DNA of 57,990 bases from NCBI GenBank assembly GCA_900543885.1, contig UQTA01000013.1, forward strand, positions 1 through 57,990, in the 5' to 3' direction. This DNA comes from an uncultured Clostridium sp. (GTDB lineage Bacteria > Bacillota > Clostridia > Lachnospirales > Lachnospiraceae). The notes under the pieces were generated by a model. It was not told where the DNA came from. It worked only from the letters and a program-made list of their open reading frames with translations, and ran no database searches. This document shows, in pieces, positions 1-9,102 of the stretch. The stretch's first letter is position 1, and every line of letters begins with the position of its first letter. The position numbers and the translations under genes are program-made.

Positions 1-1728
1 GCAGTATATGAAGGGCTGATCCGGTATCTGTTAGGCCGGGTGGTAGTAGCCGATACCATTGATCATGCCATTGCTATTGCAAGAAAATATCATTACAGCC
101 TGCGCATCGTTACCTTAGAGGGAGAGCTTTTAAATGCAGGCGGTTCCATGACAGGTGGTGCTTTTAAAAATACCAGCAATCTCCTTGGAAGGCGCCGTGA
201 GATCGAGGAACTGGGAAACTCCTGTAATGGCTATTTAAAACAGGCAGAAAGTATACAGCAGGAATTAAGTATCCAGGAAGGCACTGCTTCTGAGAAAAAA
301 GAGGAAGCAGATCAGCTTCGAAAGCAGATCCAGCAGCTGGTACTCCAGGAAAATACCATCCGCATTAATATTTCTACTTTGGAAGATAAGAAAAATGAAA
401 TCGCAGAATCTTCCACCGATCTGGTAAATGAACATGCGCAGTTAGAGGAACAGATCCATGAGATCAGTCAGAGCCGTTCTTCCTTAACAGAAGAAGCCCA
501 CAGGCTGGAAGAGAGAAATAAAGAGTCAGAAACTCTGATCAGTGAGAAAAATCTTCTTCTGGAGCAGGCAAAAATCGACAGGGAAGCTCATTCTTCCCAT
601 TTATCAAGCCTGCAGCTGGAATGTGCCTCATTAGACCAGCAGCTTACATTTACCAATGAAAATGAAAAGCGGGTAAACGGAGAGATCCGCAAGCTGAAAG
701 AAGAAGAGGCAGCTTTAGAGAAGGGCAAAAAAGATTCCAGAAGCGCAATTGAAGAAAAAGAAGCAAAGATCAAAGAAATACAGGAGCAGATCCAGACAAG
801 CAGCGAAGATAACAGCCAGTTAGAAGAAGCGATCAAAAAGATCTCCGAAGAAAAAGAGGCTGTTTCCAGGCAGCAGAAAAATCTGTTCCAGAAAAGAGAG
901 GAAATATCCACCCGTCTTTCCGACCTGGATAAAGACTTGTTCCGCGTTCAGGCACAGGCAGAAAAACTGGAAGAGCATCTGGAAAGTCTGGCTTCTTATA
1001 TGTGGTCGGAGTATGAAATGACCTTAAGCCAGGCCAGGGAACTTAAAAAAGAGGAATTTTCCTCCCTCCCTGAGATCCGCAGACAGATTGAGGATCTGAA
1101 GGGAAAGATAAAAGCTCTGGGAAATATCAATGTAAATGCAATCGAAGATTACAAAGAAGTCTCTGAACGCTATGAATTTATGCGTACCCAGCATGAAGAT
1201 CTGGTAAATGCCCAGGCAGAATTGGAAAAGATCATTGAAGAGCTGGATACAGGCATGCGTCGTCAGTTTGACGAGAAATTCCGGGAGATACGCGCTGAAT
1301 TTGATAAGGTATTTAAAGAACTGTTTGGCGGCGGCCGCGGTACCTTAGAGCTTTTAGAAGGAGAAGATATCCTGGAAGCAGGCATCCAGATCATCGCACA
1401 GCCCCCTGGCAAAAAGCTTCAGAACATGATGCAGCTTTCCGGTGGTGAAAAAGCGCTGACTGCCATTTCATTGCTGTTTGCGATCCAGAACCTGAAACCA
1501 TCCCCATTCTGTCTCTTAGATGAGATTGAAGCGGCATTAGATGATTCAAACGTAGATCGTTTTGCAGGATATCTCCATAAACTGACGAAAAATACCCAGT
1601 TCATCGTGATCACTCACCGACGTGGTACCATGATGTCTGCTGATCGTCTTTACGGCATCACCATGCAGGAAAAGGGCGTTTCCACCCTTGTTTCTGTAAA
1701 TCTGATAGAAGACAGCCTGACAAAATAG
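1..1728 (+). CDS. smc: Chromosome segregation protein SMC, C-terminal part (5' end outside window)
   Basis: The reading frame is open from base 1, so the gene enters from the left and only about the last 575 codons are seen. SMC is the ATPase of the SMC-ScpAB condensin that loads near the origin and helps separate sister chromosomes. The visible part begins within the hinge (GGSMTGGAF) and continues into a long Glu/Lys/Gln-rich coiled coil. It ends in the ABC head with the signature LSGGEKALTAIS and the Walker B LLDEIEAALDD, followed by the His-loop region ITHRRGTM. The tail is of normal length and looks intact. ftsY follows 26 bp later, an smc-ftsY pairing common in Firmicutes, so co-transcription is likely. 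Confidence 0.97.
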   Translation, partial: AVYEGLIRYLLGRVVVADTIDHAIAIARKYHYSLRIVTLEGELLNAGGSMTGGAFKNTSNLLGRRREIEELGNSCNGYLKQAESIQQELSIQEGTASEKKEEADQLRKQIQQLVLQENTIRINISTLEDKKNEIAESSTDLVNEHAQLEEQIHEISQSRSSLTEEAHRLEERNKESETLISEKNLLLEQAKIDREAHSSHLSSLQLECASLDQQLTFTNENEKRVNGEIRKLKEEEAALEKGKKDSRSAIEEKEAKIKEIQEQIQTSSEDNSQLEEAIKKISEEKEAVSRQQKNLFQKREEISTRLSDLDKDLFRVQAQAEKLEEHLESLASYMWSEYEMTLSQARELKKEEFSSLPEIRRQIEDLKGKIKALGNINVNAIEDYKEVSERYEFMRTQHEDLVNAQAELEKIIEELDTGMRRQFDEKFREIRAEFDKVFKELFGGGRGTLELLEGEDILEAGIQIIAQPPGKKLQNMMQLSGGEKALTAISLLFAIQNLKPSPFCLLDEIEAALDDSNVDRFAGYLHKLTKNTQFIVITHRRGTMMSADRLYGITMQEKGVSTLVSVNLIEDSLTK

Positions 1729-1754
1729 GCAAAAATCAAAAGGAGGGCCAACCT

Positions 1755-2687
1755 ATGGCAGAAGGAAAGAAAGGCTTTTTTGGCCGACTGGTAGAAGGAC
1801 TTACAAAGACCCGAAACAATATTGTATCAGGGATTGATTCCATTTTCAGCGGATTTTCCGCGATTGATGACGATTTTTATGAGGAGATCGAAGAAACTCT
1901 GATCATGGGAGATCTGGGGATCCAGACTACTATGGCGATCGTAGAGGATTTAAGAAATAAAGTAAAAGAACAGCACATCAAAGACCCGGAGCAGTGCAAA
2001 GAGCTCCTGATCAACAGCATCAAAGCCCAGATGGATCTGGGCGAAAATGCCTACGAATTTGAAAACAGGAAATCTGTTGTTTTAGTGATCGGTGTCAATG
2101 GTGTTGGAAAGACCACATCTGTTGGAAAACTGGCTGGCCAGTTAAAGGATCAGGGGAAAAAGGTCATTTTAGCTGCTGCTGATACCTTCCGTGCTGCAGC
2201 CATCGAACAGCTGACTGAATGGTCCACCAGAGCCGGTGTGGATATTATCGCACAGCAGGAAGGCTCTGATCCGGCAGCTGTTATCTACGATGCAGTTGCT
2301 GCTGCCAAGTCCCGAAAAGCCGATGTGCTGATCTGCGACACAGCAGGAAGGCTTCACAATAAAAAGAACCTGATGGAAGAGTTAAAGAAGATCAACCGCA
2401 TCATTGATAAGGAGTATCCGGATGCTTACCGGGAAACACTGGTGGTACTGGACGGAACTACCGGACAGAATGCTTTGGCACAGGCTAAACAGTTTATGGA
2501 AGTAGCTGACATTACAGGTATCATCCTTACCAAGCTTGACGGCACTGCAAAAGGCGGTATTGCCGTTGCAATCCAGTCTGAGCTGGGTATTCCTGTTAAA
2601 TACATTGGCATTGGTGAGAAGATCGATGATCTTCAGAAATTTGATGCAAATGATTTTGTCAACGCATTGTTTCATGTACAAGCTTGA
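1755..2687 (+). CDS. ftsY: Signal recognition particle receptor FtsY
   Basis: FtsY is the membrane-associated SRP receptor GTPase that docks the Ffh-ribosome complex at the SecYEG translocon. The 310-residue protein has a short basic N-terminus (KKGFFGRLVEGLTKTR), a helical N domain and a GTPase G domain. The P-loop GVNGVGKTT lies near residue 112, DTAGR near 194 and TKLDG near 258. The long acidic A domain of E. coli FtsY is missing, which is normal for Firmicutes. An AGGAGG ribosome site precedes the ATG. The gene follows smc by 26 bp. Its partner ffh is in this window at 21975. Confidence 0.97.
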   Translation: MAEGKKGFFGRLVEGLTKTRNNIVSGIDSIFSGFSAIDDDFYEEIEETLIMGDLGIQTTMAIVEDLRNKVKEQHIKDPEQCKELLINSIKAQMDLGENAYEFENRKSVVLVIGVNGVGKTTSVGKLAGQLKDQGKKVILAAADTFRAAAIEQLTEWSTRAGVDIIAQQEGSDPAAVIYDAVAAAKSRKADVLICDTAGRLHNKKNLMEELKKINRIIDKEYPDAYRETLVVLDGTTGQNALAQAKQFMEVADITGIILTKLDGTAKGGIAVAIQSELGIPVKYIGIGEKIDDLQKFDANDFVNALFHVQA

Positions 2688-2746
2688 ATTTAGCGGGATA
2701 AAGTGCTATAGTTATACCTGATAATCAATTTTAGGAGAAGACTACC

Positions 2747-3979
2747 ATGGAAGAACTCACATTAGAAAAATTTGAAGAAGCCTCTGAAATCGTAAAACAG
2801 GTCACTCTGGAAACAAAGCTGATCTACAGCGAATATTTTTCCGCACAGACCGGAAATAAAGTATATTTCAAACCTGAAAACATGCAGTATACCGGCGCTT
2901 ACAAAGTAAGAGGTGCCTACTACAAGATCAGCACCCTGACAGAAGAAGAAAAGGCAAAAGGCCTGATCACAGCCTCTGCCGGAAACCATGCACAGGGCGT
3001 TGCCTATGCTGCAAAGCTGGCTGGTGTTAAGGCAACAGTTGTTATGCCTACCACAACTCCTCTGATCAAGGTAAACCGCACCAAAGGATATGGTGCAGAA
3101 GTTGTTCTTGCAGGAGATGTATTTGATGAAGCCTGTGCTTATGCTTACAAGCTGGCAGATGAACATGGTTATACGTTTGTGCATCCATTTGATGACCTGG
3201 CAGTAGCAACTGGCCAGGGATCTATTGCCATGGAGATCATCAAGGAACTTCCTACGGTAGATTATATTTTAGTTCCAATCGGCGGCGGCGGCCTTTGTAC
3301 CGGCGTTTCTACTCTGGCAAAGCTGTTAAATCCAAAGATCAAAGTCATCGGTGTAGAGCCTGCCGGCGCTAACTGTATGCAGGAATCTTTAAAAGAGGGA
3401 AAGGTATTAACACTTCCTCAGGTAAATACCATTGCAGATGGTACCGCTGTAAAGCGTCCTGGTGAGAAACTGTTCCCATACATCCAGCAAAATGTAGACG
3501 ATATCATCACCATTGAAGACAGCGAATTGATCGTTGCTTTCCTGGATATGGTAGAAAACCACAAGATGATTGTTGAAAACTCCGGTCTTCTTACAGTAGC
3601 TGCCTTAAAGCACTTAAATGTACAGAAGAAAAAGATCGTATCTATTTTAAGCGGCGGAAATATGGATGTGATCACCATGTCCTCTATTGTACAGCATGGC
3701 CTGATCCAGAGAGACAGAATCTTCACTGTATCTGTTCTCCTTCCTGATAAACCAGGCGAACTGGCAAAGGTAGCAGAACTTCTTGCAAAAGAACATGGCA
3801 ATATCATCAAACTGGAGCATAACCAGTTTATCAGCATTAACAGAAATGCTGCCGTAGAGCTTCGTATCACCATGGAAGCATTTGGTACCGACCACAAGAA
3901 CCAGATCGTTACCGCGCTTACAGATGCAGGTTATCGTCCAAAACTTGTAAAATTTAAAGGTGCTTACAACGAGATGTAA
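2747..3979 (+). CDS. ilvA: Threonine ammonia-lyase with ACT domain
   Basis: This PLP enzyme deaminates L-threonine to 2-oxobutanoate, the first committed step to isoleucine, or acts in threonine catabolism. The 410-residue protein has the PLP lysine motif YTGAYKVRGA near residue 55, the glycine-rich phosphate loop GGGGLCTG, and a C-terminal ACT-type regulatory domain from about residue 330 (FTVSVLLPDKPGEL). Length and layout fit the short ACT-containing class (about 400 residues), not the longer E. coli IlvA. No other isoleucine genes are adjacent. AGGAG precedes the start; no T-box or attenuator is visible in the 59-bp gap after ftsY. Confidence 0.93.
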   Translation: MEELTLEKFEEASEIVKQVTLETKLIYSEYFSAQTGNKVYFKPENMQYTGAYKVRGAYYKISTLTEEEKAKGLITASAGNHAQGVAYAAKLAGVKATVVMPTTTPLIKVNRTKGYGAEVVLAGDVFDEACAYAYKLADEHGYTFVHPFDDLAVATGQGSIAMEIIKELPTVDYILVPIGGGGLCTGVSTLAKLLNPKIKVIGVEPAGANCMQESLKEGKVLTLPQVNTIADGTAVKRPGEKLFPYIQQNVDDIITIEDSELIVAFLDMVENHKMIVENSGLLTVAALKHLNVQKKKIVSILSGGNMDVITMSSIVQHGLIQRDRIFTVSVLLPDKPGELAKVAELLAKEHGNIIKLEHNQFISINRNAAVELRITMEAFGTDHKNQIVTALTDAGYRPKLVKFKGAYNEM

Positions 3980-4109
3980 GCAGATCTTATGATCAAAAGC
4001 GTGTCTGATGGACGAAAAGAGAAGTCAGATGCGCTTCTGTCATTTACAGATATGTTTGCTAAAAAGTAATGTGTTTTAAAGTCACATAGTTAGGGGGGAT
4101 AACAAACAA

Positions 4110-5372
4110 ATGAATTATTTTGCTGATGAAACAAGGGCTTCTTTGTTAAAAAATCTGCGTTACTTTGTGAAATGGAGCCTGATCGCGCTGCTGATCGGCG
4201 GTATCGGGGGACTGATCGGAAGCCTGTTTTCCATGGGAGTCAGCTTTGCTACTAACTTCCGGCTGGCTCATCCCTGGATGCTTTATTTTCTTCCGGTTTC
4301 CGGTATCCTTATTGTATGGCTTTATCATACCTTTCATGAAGAAGGGAACCGGGGCACGAACATGGTTATTGAATCAATTTCTTCCAATGAACATGTAACG
4401 CCTGCAACGGGTCCTTTGATTTTTATTTCCACCATACTGACCCACATTGCAGGCGGTTCTTCTGGACGTGAGGGCGCAGCTCTTCAGTTAGGCGGAAGCC
4501 TTGGAAACATGATAGGAAATGTGATCCGTCTGGATGAAAAGGATAAAAAAATCGCTATTATGTGCGGCATGAGTGCTGTGTTTTCCGCACTGTTTGGTAC
4601 GCCGGTAGCGGCTGCCATTTTTTCACTGGAAGTGGTAAGCATCGGTGTTCTGTATTATGCAGCTTTAGTTCCCTGTATTTTTTCCTCTTTTATAGGTGTG
4701 GGGATCGCCAGATGCTTAGGACTTGCAGGAGAGCATTTTACAGTACTTTCCATTCCGCCGATCCATATTTCCAGTGTCGGCTGGATCATTTTATTAAGTG
4801 CCCTTTGTGCGGTGGTAAGTATCTTATTCTGTCTGATGCTTCATGGAGCAGAGCACACTTACCGTAAATTCCTTCCAAACCCTTATGTACGTATTCTGGC
4901 AGCCAGTGCTATTTTTATTCTTCTGACACTGCTTATTGGAACAAGAGATTACTGCGGAAGCAGTATGCCTTTGATCGAGCGAAGCATGGAAGGAGAGATC
5001 CGGTACGAAGCCTTTATCTTAAAAATGCTTTTTACCGCCATTGCCCTTGGTGCCGGATTTAAGGGTGGTGAGATCGTGCCTACTTTATGCGTAGGTGCTG
5101 CATTTGGCTGCGCATTTGGCCAGCTTACTGGTTTCGCTCCTTCTTTATGTGCTGCCTGCGGAATGGCTGCCATGTTTGCAGGAGTGACCAACTGCCCGAT
5201 CACTTCTCTGGTGATCGCACTGGAGCTGTTTGGCTATGAAGGAATGGAATATTTTTCCATTGCCATTGCCGTTTCCTTTGCATTATCCGGCTACTATGGA
5301 CTGTATGCCAGCCAGAAGTTTGTATATTCTAAGACAAAAACAGAATTTATCAACCGTATGTCTAATAAATAG
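4110..5372 (+). CDS. CLC family chloride/fluoride channel or antiporter
   Basis: This is a polytopic membrane protein of the CLC family (420 residues). The motifs are GGSSGREGAALQLGGS near residue 115, with the gating glutamate in GREGA, CGMSAVFSALFGTPVAAAIF, and GGEIVPTLCVGAAFG. The first selectivity segment reads NRGTNMVIE instead of the canonical GSGIP. GREGA and GFKGGE also resemble the fluoride/proton exchanging CLC-F branch more than chloride CLCs, though this is inference from remembered motifs. AGGGGGG precedes the ATG. No fluoride riboswitch is seen in the 130-bp upstream gap. The stop codon forms part of the target duplication of the following repeat element. Confidence 0.88.
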   Translation: MNYFADETRASLLKNLRYFVKWSLIALLIGGIGGLIGSLFSMGVSFATNFRLAHPWMLYFLPVSGILIVWLYHTFHEEGNRGTNMVIESISSNEHVTPATGPLIFISTILTHIAGGSSGREGAALQLGGSLGNMIGNVIRLDEKDKKIAIMCGMSAVFSALFGTPVAAAIFSLEVVSIGVLYYAALVPCIFSSFIGVGIARCLGLAGEHFTVLSIPPIHISSVGWIILLSALCAVVSILFCLMLHGAEHTYRKFLPNPYVRILAASAIFILLTLLIGTRDYCGSSMPLIERSMEGEIRYEAFILKMLFTAIALGAGFKGGEIVPTLCVGAAFGCAFGQLTGFAPSLCAACGMAAMFAGVTNCPITSLVIALELFGYEGMEYFSIAIAVSFALSGYYGLYASQKFVYSKTKTEFINRMSNK

Positions 5373-5522
5373 TTACAGTTCAGCCTTGCATCTTCTTGCC
5401 CGCTTGCAGCGGACAAGAAGCTTTGGGCGTCCGCCTTATGAAGATTTAGGGTCAAAAGCACTTATGAAAACAAGTTTTCAACGCACTTTTGACCCTAAAT
5501 CTTCGCAAGGCTGAACTGTAAC
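5372..5522. repeat. MITE-like element, copy 1, with perfect 9-bp target duplication
   Basis: This 150-bp non-coding element is bounded by perfect inverted termini, GTTACAGTTCAGCCTTGC at the left and its reverse complement at the right. The direct repeat AATAAATAG occurs at 5364-5372 and again at 5523-5531, which marks a transposition event. Inside is a small hairpin (CTTCTTG 5392-5398 with CAAGAAG 5414-5420). A second, long hairpin has perfect 19-bp arms at 5440-5458 and 5486-5504. No protein is encoded. The insertion duplicated the last codons and stop of the CLC gene, so that protein is unchanged. Confidence 0.88.
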
Positions 5523-5562
5523 AATAAATAGCGTTCACTGCGTATAACAGGAGATGATACAC

Positions 5563-6114
5563 ATGAAAAAAAGAAATTACATAATCGCTGCCGGTCTTAT
5601 GGCCGGTCTTGCCCTTACTCAGCTTTCAGGCTGTTCTTCTTCCAAACCAGAAGAGACCACGGCCCAGGAGACTACAGCAGTTGAAACAGAAGCTGAAACT
5701 GCTTCCATTCCTAATCCCATCGAAGAGGTAGAAAATGAACAGGCTTTTGAAGCCATGGGCGTTCATATGGTAGTTCCGGCAGACGGAGAAAATAAACATT
5801 TTTCTATTATAAGCGGAGAAGTAGCTGAGATCACGTTTGATGAAAATGGTGTTTCTTATTGCTACCGCGCTTCTAACACAGCAGAAGACTTTGCCGGTAT
5901 TTTTGAACGTTTTACAGACGAAACACTGGCTGTAAACTGGGAATCCGGGGATACAGCAGGAGAAGCACAGGTAAAAACCACAGAAAGCGGCGGAAGACTG
6001 GCTTCCTGGTCCTGGGGAAGCACATGTTATACTTTGTATACTGCATCTGATATTTCCGATGAGGATTGCACAAATATTGTGACCAATTTAATGGAATTAA
6101 GTTATCACGAGTAA
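5563..6114 (+). CDS. Secreted lipoprotein of unknown function
   Basis: The 183-residue product has a lipoprotein signal: basic MKKRN, a hydrophobic stretch, then the lipobox LSGC at about residue 24. A Thr/Glu-rich linker follows. The mature domain (about residues 50-183) is a compact alpha/beta region with no recognised motif. An upstream in-frame ATG at 5554 is too close to the GGAGA ribosome site, so 5563 is preferred. It should be tethered to the outer face of the membrane. The element at 5372-5522 lies between it and the CLC gene, so it may have its own promoter. The function is not recognised. Confidence 0.82.
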   Translation: MKKRNYIIAAGLMAGLALTQLSGCSSSKPEETTAQETTAVETEAETASIPNPIEEVENEQAFEAMGVHMVVPADGENKHFSIISGEVAEITFDENGVSYCYRASNTAEDFAGIFERFTDETLAVNWESGDTAGEAQVKTTESGGRLASWSWGSTCYTLYTASDISDEDCTNIVTNLMELSYHE

Positions 6115-6147
6115 TGGGGCTAAATCACACCTGTAGGAGATTATTTT

Positions 6148-6441
6148 ATGCTTCAGTTAAAAGATTTTATGCCTGTGAATTTCTTAAAAAAAGAAAAATA
6201 CACAGGCAGCTGCAAGGGCATGCGTTTTCGCATGGAAAAATTTGAAAAAGAGGGAGCGGACGCCCCCATTCTCCGGGTCAGCGTATGGCCTGAGCCTTAT
6301 AGTTTTGACTGCACGCCAGAGGAAGAAAAAGAATTTTTAGAATGTTCTTTTGATGCAGATGGCATTGCAAAGGGAGTAGACTGGATCAATGAACGGTATG
6401 AGACAGAGCTTCCCAGGTGGAAGAAAGTCAGCCGTCTTTAG
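6148..6441 (+). CDS. Conserved-looking hypothetical protein
   Basis: This is a 97-residue soluble protein without signal peptide or membrane segment. It starts 33 bp after the lipoprotein gene with a TAGGAGA ribosome site, and codon use matches its neighbours, so it is probably real. It contains a patterned beta segment (RVSVWPEPYSFDCTPEEEKEF) and a C-terminal helix with WINERYETELPRW. No family was recognised. It may be co-transcribed with the lipoprotein gene; no function is proposed. Confidence 0.7.
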   Translation: MLQLKDFMPVNFLKKEKYTGSCKGMRFRMEKFEKEGADAPILRVSVWPEPYSFDCTPEEEKEFLECSFDADGIAKGVDWINERYETELPRWKKVSRL

Positions 6442-6556
6442 AAAAACGCTGGTTTTGCTTGAATTTCCTCCTGTTTCATGTATAATGGTTCACAGAAAGC
6501 TTTTCTTAAGGCGAAAGCAGAAAGCTTTTAACCAGCATGTTTCAGGAGGAATTTTT

Positions 6557-7450
6557 ATGCTATTAAATGCAGTACGGGGTTTCTGCATGGCACTGGCTGA
6601 CAGTGTTCCAGGTGTTTCAGGCGGAACCACTGCTTTTTTACTTGGTTTTTATGATGAATTTATTAATTCTTTAAACGATATGATCGGAAAGGACAATACA
6701 AAGCGCAAAGCAGCCCTTATTTTTCTTATTAAACTGGGAATTGGATGGGTCATCGGCTTTGGTGCTTCTGTTATGGTCCTTTCTTCTCTGTTTCAGGCAC
6801 ACATCTATGAGATCAGTTCTGTATTCCTGGGTCTTACTTTGTTTGCCATTCCTCTGGTAGTAAAAGAAGAGTGGGACAGTATACATGGAAAAGCCGGCTG
6901 CCTTATTTTTACTCTGGCCGGCACAGTTCTGGTATTTTGTATTTCTTATTTTAATACTTCAAATGGAGACGGGATCTCTGTAAATTTTGAGCATCTGACT
7001 GTAGGCCTTGGGCTTTACCTGTTTTTTGCAGCCATGGTTGCCATTACCGCCATGGTGCTTCCGGGAATTTCCGGTTCTACCCTGCTTTTGATCTTTGGCC
7101 TTTACGTGCCGGTGATCAATGCGATCCATGAGTTTATGCATTTAAACTTTTCTTATTTTCCGGTTCTTGTTATCTTTGGTCTGGGAGTTCTTACTGGCAT
7201 CATTGCCATTATCAGGATCATTAAGAGCTGTCTTGCTAATTACCGTTCCCAGACTATTTATATGATCTTAGGACTGATGATCGGTTCTTTATATGCCATT
7301 ATCCAGGGGCCTACAACTTTAGATGTACCGCAGCCTCCTATGAACATTTCCACTTTCCATATTGGGTTCTTTATCCTGGGTGCTGTGATATTAGGGGCTC
7401 TGGAGTTTTTGAAAACACACCTTGAAAAACAGGATGGAGGAAGAAAATAA
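6557..7450 (+). CDS. popT: DUF368 membrane protein (PopT-type undecaprenyl phosphate transporter)
   Basis: DUF368 proteins have been described as undecaprenyl-phosphate translocases (PopT) that return the spent lipid carrier to the cytoplasmic face. The 297-residue protein has about eight to nine hydrophobic segments and two related Gly/Pro motifs, DSVPGVSGGTTAFLLGFY near residue 15 and MVLPGISGSTLLLIFGLY near residue 165. This internal repeat is characteristic of the family. The start at 6557 follows AGGAGGA; the longer in-frame extension to 6389 overlaps the previous gene and has no membrane-protein character. It overlaps the carboxypeptidase start by one base, suggesting translational coupling between lipid-carrier recycling and wall trimming. 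Confidence 0.88.
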   Translation: MLLNAVRGFCMALADSVPGVSGGTTAFLLGFYDEFINSLNDMIGKDNTKRKAALIFLIKLGIGWVIGFGASVMVLSSLFQAHIYEISSVFLGLTLFAIPLVVKEEWDSIHGKAGCLIFTLAGTVLVFCISYFNTSNGDGISVNFEHLTVGLGLYLFFAAMVAITAMVLPGISGSTLLLIFGLYVPVINAIHEFMHLNFSYFPVLVIFGLGVLTGIIAIIRIIKSCLANYRSQTIYMILGLMIGSLYAIIQGPTTLDVPQPPMNISTFHIGFFILGAVILGALEFLKTHLEKQDGGRK

Positions 7451-9102
7451 TGTTAAAACAGCTGAAACGAATGGGCTTACTGGCTCTTACCTGCGCAGTC
7501 AGTCTTTTTACCATGTCCGTATGTGCTTTTGCAAAACCGGACTGGCCTCTTGATACAGGCTGCCAGTCAGAGGCAGGTATTGTTATGGATATGGATTCCG
7601 GGGCCGTTTTATTTGCCCAGAATATCCATGTGCAGGAATATCCGGCCAGCATTACAAAACTGCTTACTGCTTTGGTCGTGGTAGAAAATGCCTCTATGGA
7701 TGAGCAGGTGACCTTCTCTCATGACGCTGTTTATAATGTAGAGGACGGAAGCGGAAATAAACTGCAGTTAGAAGAAGGAGATGTTCTTTCTGTAAAAGAC
7801 TGTCTGTATGTGATGCTTCTTCAATCCTCTAACCAGGCTGCCAATGCATTAGCTGAGCATGTGGCAGGAAGCAGAGAAGCATTTGCTGATATGATGAATG
7901 AAAAAGCAGCTTCTCTTGGATGTCGTGAAAGCCATTTCGTAAATCCGTCTGGCTTAAATGATCCTGAGCAGCTTACTTCTGCTTATGATATGGCCCAGAT
8001 CGGAGCAGCTGTTTTCAGCAACCCTACTTTACTGGAGCTCTGTTCTGCCACCAGCGCCCAGCTGCCGCCTACCATCAATAATCCAAACGGCAGAACCTAT
8101 TCCATGGAGCACAAGCTGGTGGTAACTGATAATACGGATGATGAAAATTATTATCCAAGCGCTGTAGCAGGAAAGACAGGTTATACTTCCCTTGCAGGAC
8201 AGACTTTAGTTACCTATGCAGAACAGGATGGCCGCCGCCAGGTAGCTGTTACTTTAAAGAGTACCCAGCGGACCCATTATTCTGATACAAAGACCATCTT
8301 AGACTTTGGTTTTGCCCGTTTTAAAAATGTATCTGTAGCAGAAAATGAAACTGCCTATGTAACAGGAGATGATCCTGTGACCATTGGTGATACTGCCTAT
8401 AAGCCATCTGACCTGTATTTAGATGAGAAAGCAGTGATCACTCTGCCAAATGATGCCCAGTTTTCCGATGCAGACCAGTATCTTCAGACAGAAATACCTG
8501 CAACTCATCCGGAAGGAGCCGTAGGCCGTATCATTTATACATACAATGACCGCCAGATCGGTGTTGCCTGGCTCTACAGTACCAAGGCAGTTTCTGCAGC
8601 TGCAGCGTCAAATGAAAGCAGTGAAAGTACAGAAACAGAAACTGCAGCGCAGACAAGTACAGAAAACGGAAATTCCGATAACGGTACTCCTTCTGATGCA
8701 GAGAAGGACAAAAAATCTTTGAACCTGACAGCAGGAGCCTGGGGTGCAGTTGGAATTGGTGCAGCAGTTCTTCTGGTTGTGTTAATTGCTTCCTGGATCA
8801 TGATCCAGAGAAAGAAAGAAGAAGAGCGCATGCGCATCCTTCGTGAGAAACGCCGGAAGAGACTGGCTGATATTGGATGCAGTGAAGAAGAATTTGAACG
8901 CCTTGTAAATGAACGTAAGAGTGCTTTAAGGGAGCGCCCTCTGCCTGAACCGGATGAGGAGGAAATAGAGGAAGCAGAAGAAGAGGCAATAGAACCTTAT
9001 CTGGAAGAAGAGGATGAGCCGGAAGATACCTTTGATGCAGAAGATGAGCCATCTGCCGAAGAACCTTTAGAAGAAGATGACGAACCTTTGGAGGACAAGT
9101 AA
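7450..9102 (+). CDS. D-alanyl-D-alanine carboxypeptidase with C-terminal membrane anchor and acidic cytoplasmic tail
   Basis: This penicillin-binding protein of the DacA/DacF class removes the terminal D-Ala from peptidoglycan stems. The 550-residue protein has a signal peptide (residues 1-29, ending AFA), the SxxK motif SITK with Ser67, SSN near 121, and KTG in AGKTGYTS near 241. A C-terminal PBP5-like beta domain and a Ser/Thr/Glu-rich linker follow. A true transmembrane helix spans about residues 430-452, then a basic stretch, a coiled helix and a tail of about 60 residues that is mostly Glu/Asp. Typical family members end in an amphipathic helix, so the anchored acidic tail is unusual. 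It starts one base inside the DUF368 gene and ends one base inside the next gene. Confidence 0.92.
   Translation: MLKQLKRMGLLALTCAVSLFTMSVCAFAKPDWPLDTGCQSEAGIVMDMDSGAVLFAQNIHVQEYPASITKLLTALVVVENASMDEQVTFSHDAVYNVEDGSGNKLQLEEGDVLSVKDCLYVMLLQSSNQAANALAEHVAGSREAFADMMNEKAASLGCRESHFVNPSGLNDPEQLTSAYDMAQIGAAVFSNPTLLELCSATSAQLPPTINNPNGRTYSMEHKLVVTDNTDDENYYPSAVAGKTGYTSLAGQTLVTYAEQDGRRQVAVTLKSTQRTHYSDTKTILDFGFARFKNVSVAENETAYVTGDDPVTIGDTAYKPSDLYLDEKAVITLPNDAQFSDADQYLQTEIPATHPEGAVGRIIYTYNDRQIGVAWLYSTKAVSAAAASNESSESTETETAAQTSTENGNSDNGTPSDAEKDKKSLNLTAGAWGAVGIGAAVLLVVLIASWIMIQRKKEEERMRILREKRRKRLADIGCSEEEFERLVNERKSALRERPLPEPDEEEIEEAEEEAIEPYLEEEDEPEDTFDAEDEPSAEEPLEEDDEPLEDK

Noticed and set aside
3980..4109. 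Possible fluoride riboswitch before the CLC gene
   Set aside because: The conserved core of the crcB-motif is not present; only an imperfect hairpin without a T-run is visible.
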